A stretch of 64,000 nucleotides of DNA, from assembly GCA_019095985.1 (NCBI GenBank), contig CM032665.1, forward strand, positions 36,065,556-36,129,555, written 5' to 3'. Shown piece after piece: positions 11,201-21,904 of this stretch. This DNA is from Streblospio benedicti (Eukaryota; Annelida; Polychaeta; Spionida; Spionidae). Each line of letters begins with the position of its first letter. Positions within the stretch are counted from its first letter, which is position 1. The translations under genes and the position numbers were made by a program. Below the pieces are notes generated by a model. That model worked only from the letters and a program-made list of their open reading frames with translations. It made no database searches and had not been told where the DNA came from.

Positions 11201-14167
11201 TGAGTCAGCAATGACCAACAGGCCATCCGCGTAAAGTAGCTCCAAGAGAAAAATATTGTCAATCATAAGAGGCTCATAATACTTTATAGTCTACATAAAA
11301 AATATTTTTCATTGAAAAATAGCAATATTAAGTCATAGCTACATACTTGGACTTGTTTGGCAATCTTCTTTATCCAGTTCATCTTCAGTTCCCAGCATAG
11401 TTGCCTGAAAAAAGTAATATACATGAGAAAGCATGTAGCATGTATAGCTAGCTATATTTAGCGAGCATTAATCATGACTGTATTTTGACTATCAAAGCTA
11501 CTTTACCAGGTACTTTACAATAGTTGTTAAACTTTTCTTTTTTTCAGGTATCCCATACAAACTTTAACAAAACATCAACACACAGGACTCCATTAATACC
11601 TACAGCTATGATAGAATATAACAGATATAATTTCAGTAAGGGGTAAAAAAATATCAAAAAGCAACAGCATAAACATTCCATTTACCTCATCTGCTTCCAA
11701 GTCCTTCAAAAATTCATTCTTGGGCAATGTATCCATTTTGTGCATGGTCAGATCACTATTCCTATACAAGTGGTAATAATTAAAATTTAGCTGCAATTCT
11801 AGCAATCTTCAATAATAATCACATATAAACTAAAGTATCTTTTCATAAAATATTTCAACAAATATACTTTACAAGCAACTTGCAATTTTCTAAGAAATAA
11901 TATTTTAAATCTTCAGTGACTTACCCGGTATGAAAATTTCAAATAAATGTGAATTACACAAATTAAAATTTTCTGTAAATACCATTTCAAATCCTCTTCT
12001 GCCTGCACATCATATAGTGTTCCTTCCTGGCGCAGATTATTCAAACTTCCTGAAATACGATCAATAGACAGATACATTGTATTGACTTAATTTATTCTAC
12101 AAAATTCATGATAGTTAATTTTGATTATAGCTATTTACAAACAGGGATGGGGTCAATTCCGTTTCGTCCATTCCAATTCCATTTTTACCTCAAAGTTCAA
12201 TTCCAATTCCTCTGACATCAATTCCAATTCCAATTCTCTATTAGTAAAAATGTAATATTTACGAATGTCAAATGATGGTGTATGTCTATTTTAAATGCTC
12301 ATATATTGCCAACTTATTAATAATATTGTGATATTTAATGCATAAATGCATCACACCTATCACACAATATCAGCATCAAAGGCTGTGTATTGCTTTGATG
12401 TGAGGAGTTGGCTACGTGAAAAATCAGAAATAGTAATAATATAAATCGAATTTGGGTGGAATTGAAGTGGAATTGATGAGATTAAGGTCAATTCCAATTC
12501 CAATTCCAAATTTCTTTCAGATGTTCAATTCCAATTCCAATTCTGGAATTTGAATTGGAATTTGAATTGAGTTCCGCAATTCCTATGGAATTGACCCCAT
12601 CCCTGTTTACAAAATTAATTACCATCTAGTATTTGACACAACTTCCCTTGACAGTACATGAGGACTAAGAGTGAACACTAAACTAAAAGAAAACATGTTT
12701 ACCTTTAAGATCGAAGATAACTGTTCTTGGTGTATATGTAACTTCACCCTATTGATGAAACTTAAATCATTAATTCTTATTTTAAAAGTTTTGTGACAAT
12801 GAAACAAAATATACATCTATCATTAACTGACAGCAATATGATAGACCACCACAAATTGTCTACATGGTGTATGATTGATATCGCCCCTGGATCAAAAGTC
12901 TGTACAGACTGTACAATTGGACCCATTTTACTCGAGCTGTAGCACAGGTTGAGCACCCACTTTAACTCAAGAAATTGATTTCCCTTCAAACTTTCTAAAA
13001 TTTCGTTAAACAAGTCCAACCGTAGATCTTGTGGTTTTTTAACATTTTTGTGGGGATCTTTCAGTGTAAGTGTATGCATTTCTTATTATTTTATGCCTAC
13101 AAAGTATATTGTCTTCTTGAGTGATAAATTAGCGAAAAGAGAGTATGAAAAAAATAATTTATTTGCTTTTAATATTTCACCTTAATTATTTTTCAATATT
13201 ATCCAAAAATACTGTTTATTTTAAAATGGATATAAAGTACATCTACTTTTTTTTTCAATTTGCATTTTTGAAAAGAGCGCTATTTGTTTCAAGAGTATTT
13301 GTCCACATAATAGACGTTTTACCTCAATATTTTGTCCTTCCCTAAATAGAACATCATTGTTGATTTCTTTCACAACTTGCGATTTGTTTGGTTCATACAC
13401 AAATGATGACTCCTAAAATCGCCAGAAAGATATCAATTAAACACATGAATGGACCATTTTCAGGCACACAGTTTTGTATAACATTATAGTGGTCAGGACA
13501 TAACGAACATGTAATAGCTATATGAGTTCAGCAGAAAAATAAACATGATCCATACGTAAGGAGATAGGGAGGGTTATTTGACCAATTTCAAGTGACGCCA
13601 GAGGCTACATGCACGCGCAGGCTGGTGCCAGAAGTGATACCCGTTTCACTAAACATTTTTCATCACAACGTCCTCATTTATAATCCAATCTTTCAGTGGG
13701 AGAAAGGTGATATACACGAACAGAAATGAGTTGTGAGAAGTAATTCTTTACGATCAACAGCCTACAGACCATACATGACATTGTCATCTATTATTAGACC
13801 ATATCTATAGAGACCACCTCTATAATAAGACCACTGTTCTGTCCCAATCTTTCAAAATGGCTCTAATGGGATACTCCACATAACGACCACTTCTCCATTG
13901 TTGAGACCCCCGGGTTGAGACCACTTTAATCACTCCAACAAGTGGTCTTAATAGTGAGATTTACTGCACATTGTTAAATAGGCTATAGGCACGATATAAT
14001 TTTTTTAAAGAAAAAAATCAAGACACTTATTGTGACTTAATTATTTTTTGCCATTGTTAAAAATATTAGCCTCCTAGGCCTAGATCTACCTGAATATTCC
14101 ATAAGTGAGTACCAACGTAGTTTGCATAATGACCAATTTGTAAAGTTATTATTTCCCTGGTTGCCAT
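5269..14167 (-). CDS. MSTO1: Misato homologue (mitochondrial distribution and morphology regulator), complete
   Basis: Minus-strand CDS of 15 exons: 14167-14090, 13412-13323, 12748-12703, 12049-11983, 11761-11686, 11404-11347, 10431-10278, 10127-10007, 9554-9420, 8701-8549, 8253-8122, 7622-7441, 7138-7040, 6942-6827, 5477-5269. Every intron is GT-AG, all split codons join, and the total is 1716 nt (571 aa against about 570 in human MSTO1). The tubulin/Misato N-terminus reads ITLQIGHYANYVGTHLW. Further family signatures are YTPRTVIFDLKGSLNNLRQ, VWSDFLRVHLHPRSI, RLHFFAEECDHLQGFQLL and DSYDGFGGVAAAALDDL; the C-terminus is DSGLEEDDYKEI. The family acts at the mitochondrial outer membrane/cytosol in mitochondrial shape and fusion. 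Intron 3 holds a hAT-like MITE, intron 6 a LINE fragment, intron 9 pogo-like sequence and intron 12 a second LINE fragment; none disturbs the reading frame. Confidence 0.96.
7187..7372 (+). mobile_element. LINE reverse-transcriptase C-terminal fragment
   Basis: The plus-strand frame encodes LRWLGHVEHSSGWISEVRK followed by a basic RQGKTKTDL stretch. This resembles the post-RT tail LRWxGHVxR...GRxKTW found in many non-LTR retrotransposons. The fragment is short, lies in MSTO1 intron 12 and is antisense to the gene. It may belong to the same broad LINE type as the fragment at 10531-11266. Confidence 0.6.
8360..8525. mobile_element. pogo/Tigger-like terminal sequence
   Basis: Repeated motifs of the form ACCACCTCT.TA.TAAGACCA lead to GGTGGTCCTAATAGAGAGG and the end TTCTACTGTA. 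On the other strand the end reads TACAGTAGAACCTCTCTATT, the typical look of Tc1/mariner-pogo (Tigger-type) termini with a TA target. No transposase is seen. It lies in MSTO1 intron 10. Confidence 0.5.
9564..9695 (+). repeat. SINE family B, 3' fragment
   Basis: This stretch shares AACTCACCTAG.TTG.AAAC, ATAGCTA.TGTGATCCC and CAACAC.ACGTGG with the longer copy at 20998-21390. It lies in MSTO1 intron 8. Confidence 0.6.
10531..11266 (-). mobile_element. Non-LTR retrotransposon (LINE) 3' fragment, internally deleted
   Basis: The minus strand encodes the end of a reverse transcriptase. ELLYADGLLVIADSQDECI contains the YADD catalytic box, here YADG. It is followed by LRVNVKKTKILVCG, a Cys-rich knuckle (CSQCKLWVQKQCSGI...CPRC), IDGRPVTQVDVDG, FCYLGDML and WGKFKKLLPILTS. 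The frame shifts once near 11050. After LPILTS the sequence jumps to PLDRDVWRAGVRHS..LPTPETRIPAA, so the segment normally lying between is mostly missing. The loss of the second catalytic Asp and the shift show a dead copy. It sits in MSTO1 intron 6, same strand as the gene. Confidence 0.85.
12142..12605. mobile_element. hAT-like MITE with 8-bp target duplication
   Basis: The 464-bp element has perfect 19-bp terminal inverted repeats, CAGGGATGGGGTCAATTCC. It is flanked by perfect 8-bp direct repeats TTTACAAA (12134-12141 and 12606-12613). An 8-bp duplication with CA-starting ends is the hAT hallmark. The subterminal regions are filled with tandem CAATTCC/GGAATTG motifs on both sides. There is no ORF. 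It lies in MSTO1 intron 3. Its ends resemble those of the element at 16371-16886. Confidence 0.88.
13796..13970. mobile_element. pogo-like terminal fragment
   Basis: It contains ACCACCTCTATAATAAGACC and GTGGTCTTAATAGTGAGATT leading to TACTGCA. The same motif is at 1-60, 951-1015 and 8360-8525. It lies in MSTO1 intron 1. Confidence 0.45.
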
Positions 14168-14246
14168 TTTATCAAGAAGGTGAAGATTAGATATTATATC
14201 AAAATGACAGGTCTAATCCACATTTTAGTAAACATGCTCTTCAATA

Positions 14247-14295
14247 TCACGTGACGGTTGACACATTTGTACGTCGTAAAAGCTAGTCACATGAC
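14247..14295. promoter_or_regulatory. E-box pair upstream of MSTO1
   Basis: TCACGTGAC (14247-14255) and GTCACATGAC (14286-14295) lie 80-128 bp upstream of the MSTO1 start codon. TCACGTGAC matches the palindromic E-box bound by USF/TFE-type bHLH-zip factors. The promoter role is inferred from position. Confidence 0.45.
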
Positions 14296-15323
14296 AGATG
14301 TAGGAGACTAAATTGACCTCATTTGATTATATTTACTAGACTAGCTCCACCTTATATATTAAAACTGGAGACTTGTCAGACTGGTTTGCATTGTGCAATA
14401 ACACTGATACTGTATATGTTTCAGGAATAAGATTCGATATCAGGTATAATATAATGTTAATTTTGTAATGTAAAGACTTCCCCTCAAGCAAACCTGGTTA
14501 ATTGCAATTACGTACAATTACTATTAAAGTTAAAACTTAAATCCAAGGTAATATATATGTAATTTAATTATGTATTAATTATTCATTAATTAAACAAATT
14601 CCTGTCTATATCAGCTTTTGCTATGTATGCAAAGAGGGGGTATATACCCTAGAGTATATAGAGTATATACCCCCCCCCCCCCCTCTTCCTTGAACTCAAA
14701 ACCTGAATGTTACAAATCTCAATGCAATCGCCCTTTTCTCAAATCTCAATCTATTGATCTCAATGAATTGAAGGTGAAATCTCAATTCTCAATGAATTAA
14801 AAATCCAAATCTCAACTCTCACTAAATTATATGTACCGTGCTCTGCAAAGAAGTAATGAAGGTATACCTGCATTATTTTAGCCACGTACAAAACTACATA
14901 GGTATTTGGTTGATTGATATTCAAATATAATATAATACACCCAATTTTATCAACAAGGGCTTTTAAAATTCAATCTTTCTTTTTCACAAAACAACGACCC
15001 ATTTTCAACCACCAGGGAGCTGTCCTAATAGTTAGCAGAGGAGGTGGGCAGGTGCACTGTATGGCGTGGTGCAGATTATTACCAGATAAGCGATTGAAGC
15101 TGTAACCACAAACTTGTGCTCCGTAGTATTTTTCTATACTGTATTATAGGGTCTAGGTACCAATTTTCACTGATATTTATTGGTTAAGCTACAAAACAGG
15201 CCTGCTTCCACTTCCATACCATTACTGACAGCGTGGTTCGTCACATGCTCGCGTTCCTCCAGAGTTTGGATGCGCCGGCCTGATTTGGGAAATTCTTGAT
15301 CTGCCACTCCACATTAATAATTA

Positions 15324-15816
15324 GGGAGTGTTCATTATTTAAATGTTAGGGGGAGCAGTGAAATCTCAAAATTGTGACTTCAAATTTCAATGACCCCTCT
15401 TATTTAGAAAAGAACTGAACATAACCATGTATACCATGGAGACATTAAAGATGTATCTGATTCCCTGATTCCGAATTATTTTTTATGGGGTGATTTAAAA
15501 GAAATGTGGCAGGTTTGTTGGGGGCCTTTAGTATTGGGACAAAGGGAAAGTCATTAAAACAAGTGTCTTCGGAAAAAAATGTTAATGGCCTAAGGTAGTG
15601 GAATAAAATTGGTGTGTCCGTTAAGCATGATTGGTTTGTTTGCTGAAATATCATATTTTTTTCCTTCAAGTTCTGAAGCTGAATTTTCAATACCCCCCTT
15701 AAATACTTCATCAATTTTTGTCGACCCCCCTTATTGCATTCGCATAATTTTCATGACCCCCCCCCCCCCCGCCCTGATTTCACCCCACCCCCAATACTTA
15801 AATAATGAACGATCTC
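15324..15816. mobile_element. PIF/Harbinger-like MITE, TTA target duplication
   Basis: The 493-bp element starts GGGAGTGTTCATTATTTAA; its other end, inverted, reads GAGATCGTTCATTATTTAA. TTA flanks both sides (15321-15323 and 15817-15819). The interior is low-complexity with GACCCCCC tracts. The two ORFs in it (15445-15714 minus, 15609-15830 plus) show no known domain. Confidence 0.72.
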
Positions 15817-16370
15817 TTATAGTCACCTAGATATTGTAAGGTTCGGGGTGCGAATTCTGATTTCACAATTGAAAGCACAAAAATCATTGAATGAATGGGT
15901 TTTAATTACCAGGCAATAATTTGTAACGTTTTTATGACTGCTTTGATATTAAATGTATACTATATTTGTTTGGATGATCCTGTGATGAATAGTGCCTTTC
16001 CCTTTCATGCCAGCACTTGTGTTGTAGAAACGCATAGCCATATTATAATAAAAATTAAGGTCAAATTCTAAAATGTATAAATACATGGAATGTGTGATAC
16101 GCTACGCTTCAGACAATACATTTAACCATCATTCACTGGCAAGTGAAGCCTAATGGTCACTATGATGGGTAGATAACTGTGAAGGTTGACTTGTTTCATC
16201 AGTCGTGCATGAAACTGATGTTTTATAGTTTTATATATTTTATATGGTAGATGTATCTTTACATTTTATTTTGATTTAATCATATTTTATATGAAGTGTA
16301 ATACTTTGAAATAGAGCTATCTTATTCTTTTTGTTAACCACTATGATGATTACAATAAACTAAACACCAC

Positions 16371-16886
16371 CAGACTTGGAGTCAATTACAATTTTGAAAT
16401 TCAATTACAATTACACACTCTTTTTCAGCGTCAATTACAATTGTAATTACGGCCTGATTTTTTGGTTCAATTACAATTACAATCAGAGAATCTTGCATGT
16501 TGATATGCTGCCTATACATGCTATACTGAGATACTAGATTTGATAAACCACATAAATAGACCACAACTATATGCCTGGTTGCACTGGTAAACATGTATAT
16601 AGATGGTGACTGGTTGTCATGGATTTTAAGATTACCTGTATTGAAAAACTGGTGATTTTGATTAATCAACATGGATTGAAATTACAGTGCAAATAATTAA
16701 GTCACTTAAAATTCAATTACAAAACAATTATGATTACGATAAATTACAATTACAACATTGAACGTACATTGAAAAGTCAATTACAATTACACCATTTTTG
16801 AAAAGGTCAATTACAATTACATATGTGCAGAAAGGTGTAATTAATTACAATTACAACAGTTACAATTATCATTGACCCCAAGTCTG
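16371..16886. mobile_element. CAG-ended MITE packed with CAATTACAATTA motifs
   Basis: The 516-bp element has 16-bp inverted ends, CAGACTTGGAGTCAAT against CAGACTTGGGGTCAAT. The flanking octamers AACACCAC and CCCACTAC agree at only 5 of 8 positions. The ends resemble those of the hAT-like MITE at 12142 (both end TGGGGTCAAT), but the internal array is a different motif, CAATTACAA, repeated many times on both strands. Confidence 0.75.
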
Positions 16887-17146
16887 CCCACTACCTTGCT
16901 TGCTTGTATATCTGTATTTGTGCATACTTCAAAGTAAAGTCAGCTAGTTGTACAGTGCAACCTACAGTTAAAGCCAGCTCTCCATTAAGACTATATAATG
17001 AGAAATTCTTTTGCCATCTCCATTAAGAGAGTACTCTATTAAGACTACTTAAGGCTGGTTCTAATGTATGTTCACATGTTCGTGAAGGTGCTGTGTGATC
17101 ACGCTAAATGTAATGTATTCATGTTTTAGGCAAATCTGCAAGCGCT

Positions 17147-20100
17147 ATGAGTCAAACACCAATTGTTTACATCAGTAGGACTGAATCGTTTAGTGCCTGC
17201 CATCGTTTGCATAGGTAAATGTATACTTATATAAACATTTGAATATTTTCATGTTTATTGATCAGGAAGTTAGATTTGTGACCAGAAGGTCATGGGTTCA
17301 AGTCCAGGTCGCATCTGGCTGTGGGTGTTGAGCAGACTCATCCCCACACAGTTGCACATTGCTCCGTGGTACTAACATGTTTAATAGGTACAGGTGTTAT
17401 GGTGTAAGTTCATTGGTCAGGTGAATATCCATAGTATCTATTTTTACACTGAAAGAGTTTTGAAGCTTTTTAGCTCAGAAACCTTCGAGTTGAGCACTAA
17501 TTCTTCATCAGCCATTCATTTATCACAAGGCGGTACCATGACGTCATTCATTGTCCCATTGTCACATTGTCCCAAACATATGTTGACTGAAACCTTAAAC
17601 TTTAACAAGAATGTCAGGACCCTCAAATTTGCGGATATGTGGGACAATGTCTTAAAAAAAGATGGCTGACTAAGAGTTAGTACACAAGATGGTTTGAAAT
17701 GCGTATTTAATGTGGATATTGTAAGTTTATATTTGTTTAAATGTCTTTCTTTCTATTGGGGTTAATGTTTGAAAAACACAATATAAATTATTTTATTTTT
17801 ATTTTTGATTAAAGATAATGCTCAGCCAAAATAATATTTGTTCTGTAGCGCTCAGTATCAAGGAACAATGCCTATTCTATTGCAAGTGTAAGGAAAACAA
17901 TATTTATATCGTACCGTATATTTCCAGCCACAGTCGTAACATTTAACATTGGCGGAATATGTGACTTTTTACGTGCAGCGTGAAGTTATGTCTTACGAAA
18001 ATCATTCGGTTGACATTTCTGGCATTCATGTGTTTTGATCGGTTTATAACAGGCCTGTTATTGAGTGGTATTTAAGCTCCTCTAGATATTTTAATACGCT
18101 GTTTAGATTAAAGACACTTTCAGAATGCACAGAACATATCATATTGCTTCTATGAAAGCATATTTGTTCGGCCACTGAGGATAACCTTTAAAGTTTTTCA
18201 TCCACTAGAGAGACCTTCTCAATTTAAAATAGAATCTATAAAACAATGTCCAAAAATCCAAAATAATACTTCTCTGGCCAAAATGGTTAAAATACCAATG
18301 ATCTTTTCAATTAGTATGTAAAACTTTTTTTTAAAAGTCTGTTAAAAAAAGTTTATTATAATTGCTCTTTCCAGTGTGCATCTGAGTGATGAAGAAAATA
18401 CCAAAACGTATGGGAAGTGTAATAATCCAAACGGTCATGGACATAATTATAAAGGTAAGCTCTTCACAATAAGCTATCGCAATTTAACTTTATGGTATGT
18501 CATCAGATGTATTGGCAATAGTGTACGTGACCATCATGAGAGGGGAAGGGGGTATATACACTACTATGATTTACAAACACTATACGATACCGGTACACAT
18601 TACAATATATGACAGATAAGGGTAACTAACAGCACAAAAACCATGAGAGCCATGGAATCCATTTTAGGCTGGATATACCGGTATGCTGTGGTGAGTTCTA
18701 TTCTTGTTAAGTTTTGTTCTTGTTTAACAATTATAATTATACAAAGGATTCAGAGTAAACTTAACCAACAACCATGAATTATAAAGCAATGAACAATGTC
18801 TTTGATGACTAGCGTGGTAACCAGCCCAATATACATAGTGATGTGTTTTGTGCTGTTTCCAGTAGAGATCATAATGCGGGGGCCGGTGGACCCAGCCACA
18901 GGCATGGTCATGAATCTTGTCGATCTCAAGGAGTACATCAAGGTATGAATTGTGTAAGGGATTGTTCACAAATGACGTCACCTGGCGGGCGCCCGGGGTA
19001 TGGGGGGTACTAGTAACAAATGAATTATTAGTAATACATGTGTATGTAAAAAATAATAAAGGCAATCATACATGTATGTATTAACAAAAAGTGATAAGTG
19101 TTGTAAAAGTTTTAATTGTCATCAAGGTGACAAGAATCACAAAATATAAATTAATAAAAATAAAATGAAAATAAAATATAGTTTGATTTATAGTATGTTT
19201 ATGCAAACATTAAACAAGATTTGTGACATATGGATATGCAGCATGTGGTCGCATTTTCCCTTGTTCTCTCTATTTCTATTTTTTGTTGGTCAAATGCTTT
19301 ATAAATTTAAATTAAAAATTTCAAAAAAGTTATTTTATCTATGTTTTCATTCCAAATTTATTTAAACAGTATGTGTTCTTGTGGTTATGTGTTCAGGTTT
19401 GCAATTGTTACTATTCAACTGGTATTTAATTTGTTTTTTTAATTTAAATTGAAAAGCTTCGTACTGTATCGTGTTTAAATAAATTTTAACCAATAATTAG
19501 TTTAATTTTTTTCATAAAAGCAGCAAAATAAACATATAAAATGCAAACTGAAACCTTCAATTCTTTATTTCTTGTCACAACACACAAGTATGATTTGGAA
19601 ACACAAATGACCTTCGGGCTGGGTCATCATCAACATGGGGACAAATGGCTTAAAATCATAATCGCATTAGTTTTGAACAATATTTGTGCAAATAAGAATA
19701 TTTTATCTATAAAACTTTGTCATTCTCTCATGTCACGACTTTGCTTTGTTTCTACCAGTATGGGTGTTCTTGTGGTCATGTGTTCAGAAGTTTGCAATTG
19801 TTACTAATTGAGGTATCTGTACTTGGAAGTTTGTACATATTCACTCATCATGATAGGGATTTTGGTGCAAGTCATGCCATTGGAATAATGAAATACGACT
19901 GTAAAATACATTGTACATAATTTGAAAATTATTGATAATAAAGTATTTAAGGTCGACTTTCAAACTAAATAATTTCTTTATCAGAATAGATTTGTATTTT
20001 TCCATCACATTTTCACAAAAATAAGATTTAGTCAGAACAAATAAATAAGAAAATATTCTATTTCTTGTATTCTTTTTAGCAAGCTGTTATGGACGTAATG

Positions 20101-20570
20101 GACCACAAAAGCTTGGATTTAGATGTTCCTTATTTTAAAGATATTGTCAGGTGTGTATAAGTTACCGGTATTATCAAGATACATATGGAAAACAAAATAT
20201 GAATGTAAAAATAACTAGTAAGTCATAAGTGTTTATTTCTTGTATAGATGGCCATTTTAAAACATTCATACTTGTAGCAATACCTTTGACTATAACATTA
20301 TTACATTCATTAACTCTTCATTCATCACCAAAAATACTTTAAAAACATTAATAGTATTTTTTTTTTTTTTTTTTTTTTAGTAATAGTATGTTACTTGTCT
20401 AAAAATTGATGTTATATTTTAACGCTTTTTTTTTCAGTACAACTGAAAATGTAGCAGTTTTTATATGGAAGAACCTAAGAGAAATCCTACCACAACCGGA
20501 GATGCTCTATGAAATCAAAGTTCATGAAACAGACAAAAATGTTGTCTTTTACAGAGGAGAAACTTCTTAA
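17147..20570 (+). CDS. PTS: 6-pyruvoyl-tetrahydropterin synthase, complete
   Basis: Five exons, 17147-17214, 18375-18454, 18863-18942, 20080-20150 and 20438-20570, all GT-AG and in frame, encode 143 aa (human 145). The enzyme converts 7,8-dihydroneopterin triphosphate to 6-pyruvoyl-tetrahydropterin, the second step of tetrahydrobiopterin synthesis, in the cytosol. The three zinc-binding histidines are present: His19 in FSACHRL and His44/His46 in NPNGHGHNY. The catalytic Cys38 (YGKCNNP), the Asp84-His85 pair ([14 protein letters not shown]) and Glu130 (KVHETDKN) are also present. Met 17147 gives the usual family N-terminal length. An AATAAA lies at 20611, 41 bp after the stop. Confidence 0.96.
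17262..17400 (+). repeat. SINE family A, tRNA-related head
   Basis: It contains a good Pol III B box, GGTTCAAGTCC, inside GAAGGTCATGGGTTCAAGTC. GTTAGATTTGTGACC lies upstream of it and GTTGAGCAGACTCATCCCC downstream. The opposite-strand copy at 39733-39869 shares all these blocks and has a better A box. It ends in TTTAATAGGTACAGG, which is also where the copy at 41640 begins. It lies in PTS intron 1. Confidence 0.75.
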
Positions 20571-20610
20571 CAGACTGCATAAAAGATGGTCTTAACAATA
20601 CGTGTAAAGA

Positions 20611-20616
20611 AATAAA
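20611..20616 (+). terminator. PTS polyadenylation signal
   Basis: Canonical AATAAA 41 bp downstream of the PTS stop codon; a second one is near 20908. Confidence 0.6.
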
Positions 20617-20997
20617 ATAGGTCACAACCTGTGCCATGTTCACAACTAGTTTCACAAAATGTAACAAAAACCTTGCACTGATCAGAGGAGGAACGTTCCC
20701 CGCTGGTTGTAGTTGGAGATTCCACTTGGTTGTAGAAACGTAACACGTTAAGAAATATTTAAATTATGAAGTAGAGCTACAGTATTTGTCATTTTTACTG
20801 ACTATTTTCTTTGCAATTTTGCTTGCTGGGTGGTAGGTTTAATTCCTAACATAGGAGTCTCGCATTGGCCTGTTAGGACTACAAAATATTGAGATGTAAC
20901 AGTACCAATAAAATGGTAAAAATTCACTTATTGCTGTTTCTAATGTCATAACGTTACAAAACACAATTATTTATATGATATCATCTACCTCAATAGA

Positions 20998-21390
20998 TTA
21001 GATAGCTCAGTCGTTAGAACGTACGTCTTGAAAACAGGATTTGCCTGTGTCGCAAGTTTGCGCCCTGGTCATGGCAGACACAGTGTCGCCAAAACCGTTA
21101 CGTCGTGCGTTTGCAACTTAGTTGCTGATTTCCACACAGCACGTTGCCACCGTACAGTGTTAATACTAGACGGTGGCGACGCCAAGCGGATGTTCGGAAG
21201 CCTCGTTAAAAGGCATGTCCCTTGAAGAGGAGAGCTACACTTCTACACGTAAAAGAACTCACCTAGTTTGAAAACTATAGCTAGTGTGATCCCTTCCACA
21301 CCCCCGAGGCTCAATTGGCTACCTAGCCTGCCTCTGGAGGTCCATGTACCAACACCACGTGGTCTCCTCGTCCGATATGTCTAGAAGGCA
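20998..21390 (+). repeat. SINE family B, long copy with tRNA-like head
   Basis: TAGCTCAGTCGTTAGAACG fits a Pol III A box; AAGTTTGCGCC about 35 bp later is a worn B box. The body is about 390 bp and its 3' part recurs at 9564-9695. The family was inferred from these two copies only. Confidence 0.6.
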
Positions 21391-21418
21391 CTTAGGACAT
21401 AAAACAATGAAGAAATCG

Positions 21419-21542
21419 ACCATGTTTGGTAGTGGTATATCTGTTTGATTCACTGCCCTTGTTTGTGAAATATTCCCCTTGCAAGGTCTGAATATTTCAC
21501 AAATGTGTGCAGTGAATTAATAAATGTACCACTAAACATGGT
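21419..21542. repeat. Inverted repeat, 124 bp
   Basis: ACCATGTTTGGTAGTGGTA at one end pairs with TACCACTAAACATGGT at the other. Complementarity continues inward (GATTCACTGC with GCAGTGAATT; GTGAAATATTC with GAATATTTCAC). It is probably a small foldback element. Confidence 0.7.
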
Positions 21543-21737
21543 AAATGTCTTCAATATTTCTATAAAGCATGAGTAATTATCATGAACATTGCTAAAAATA
21601 TTGGAGTGCACTTATGGTTCAAGCATTGATGACTAACTTCAGATAAATTCTGGCCTGTATAAGACTGCAAATGATCCATATCCACTTATATAGTCATCTC
21701 AAGAGATTAATATAGCATACATTCGGACACCTCCCAT

Positions 21738-21743
21738 TTTATT
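21738..21743 (-). terminator. Candidate polyadenylation signal of the UPF0489 gene
   Basis: AATAAA on the minus strand, 162 bp beyond the stop codon at 21905. It was picked by position only. Confidence 0.4.
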
Positions 21744-21904
21744 TGAGTACACTTATCTTATGTAGACACATTTCGCTTCTATAGCATATATATAGGGTGA
21801 ACCTCGGTTTTAAGGCCACCTTTCTAATGAGGGCATGTTTCACTTCTATTGAAGGTGTCCACATGCGACAGGTTCGACTGTATTTTGCTATGCAATAATA
21901 TAAT

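Larger units (their letters stand above)
14296..17146. other. Intergenic region between divergent MSTO1 and PTS
   Basis: The spacer between the two start codons is about 3 kb. It contains a Harbinger-like MITE (15324-15816), a CAG-ended MITE (16371-16886) and a pogo-like remnant (about 16970-17050, with CCATTAAGA motifs). A near-palindrome of TATATACCC and a poly-C run lies near 14630-14690. No further coding region is credible. PTS could have an untranslated first exon here, since TTTTAG at 17125-17130 would serve as an acceptor. Confidence 0.5.
20571..21904. other. Convergent intergenic region between PTS and the UPF0489 gene
   Basis: It holds the PTS 3' end (AATAAA at 20611), a SINE family B copy (20998-21390), an inverted repeat (21419-21542), a pogo-like remnant (about 21795-21880) and the 3' end of the UPF0489 gene. 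No additional gene is seen. The ORF at 21028-21225 is SINE sequence. Confidence 0.6.

Noticed and set aside
15445-15830. Two ORFs on opposite strands
   Set aside because: Both lie inside the Harbinger-like MITE and consist of its low-complexity interior.
17490-17520. Hammerhead-like CTGATGA...GAA on the minus strand
   Set aside because: The stretch between the two boxes does not form a convincing stem II.
20998-21100. Possible tRNA gene
   Set aside because: Good A box but worn B box and no cloverleaf; the sequence belongs to a SINE with a second copy at 9564.
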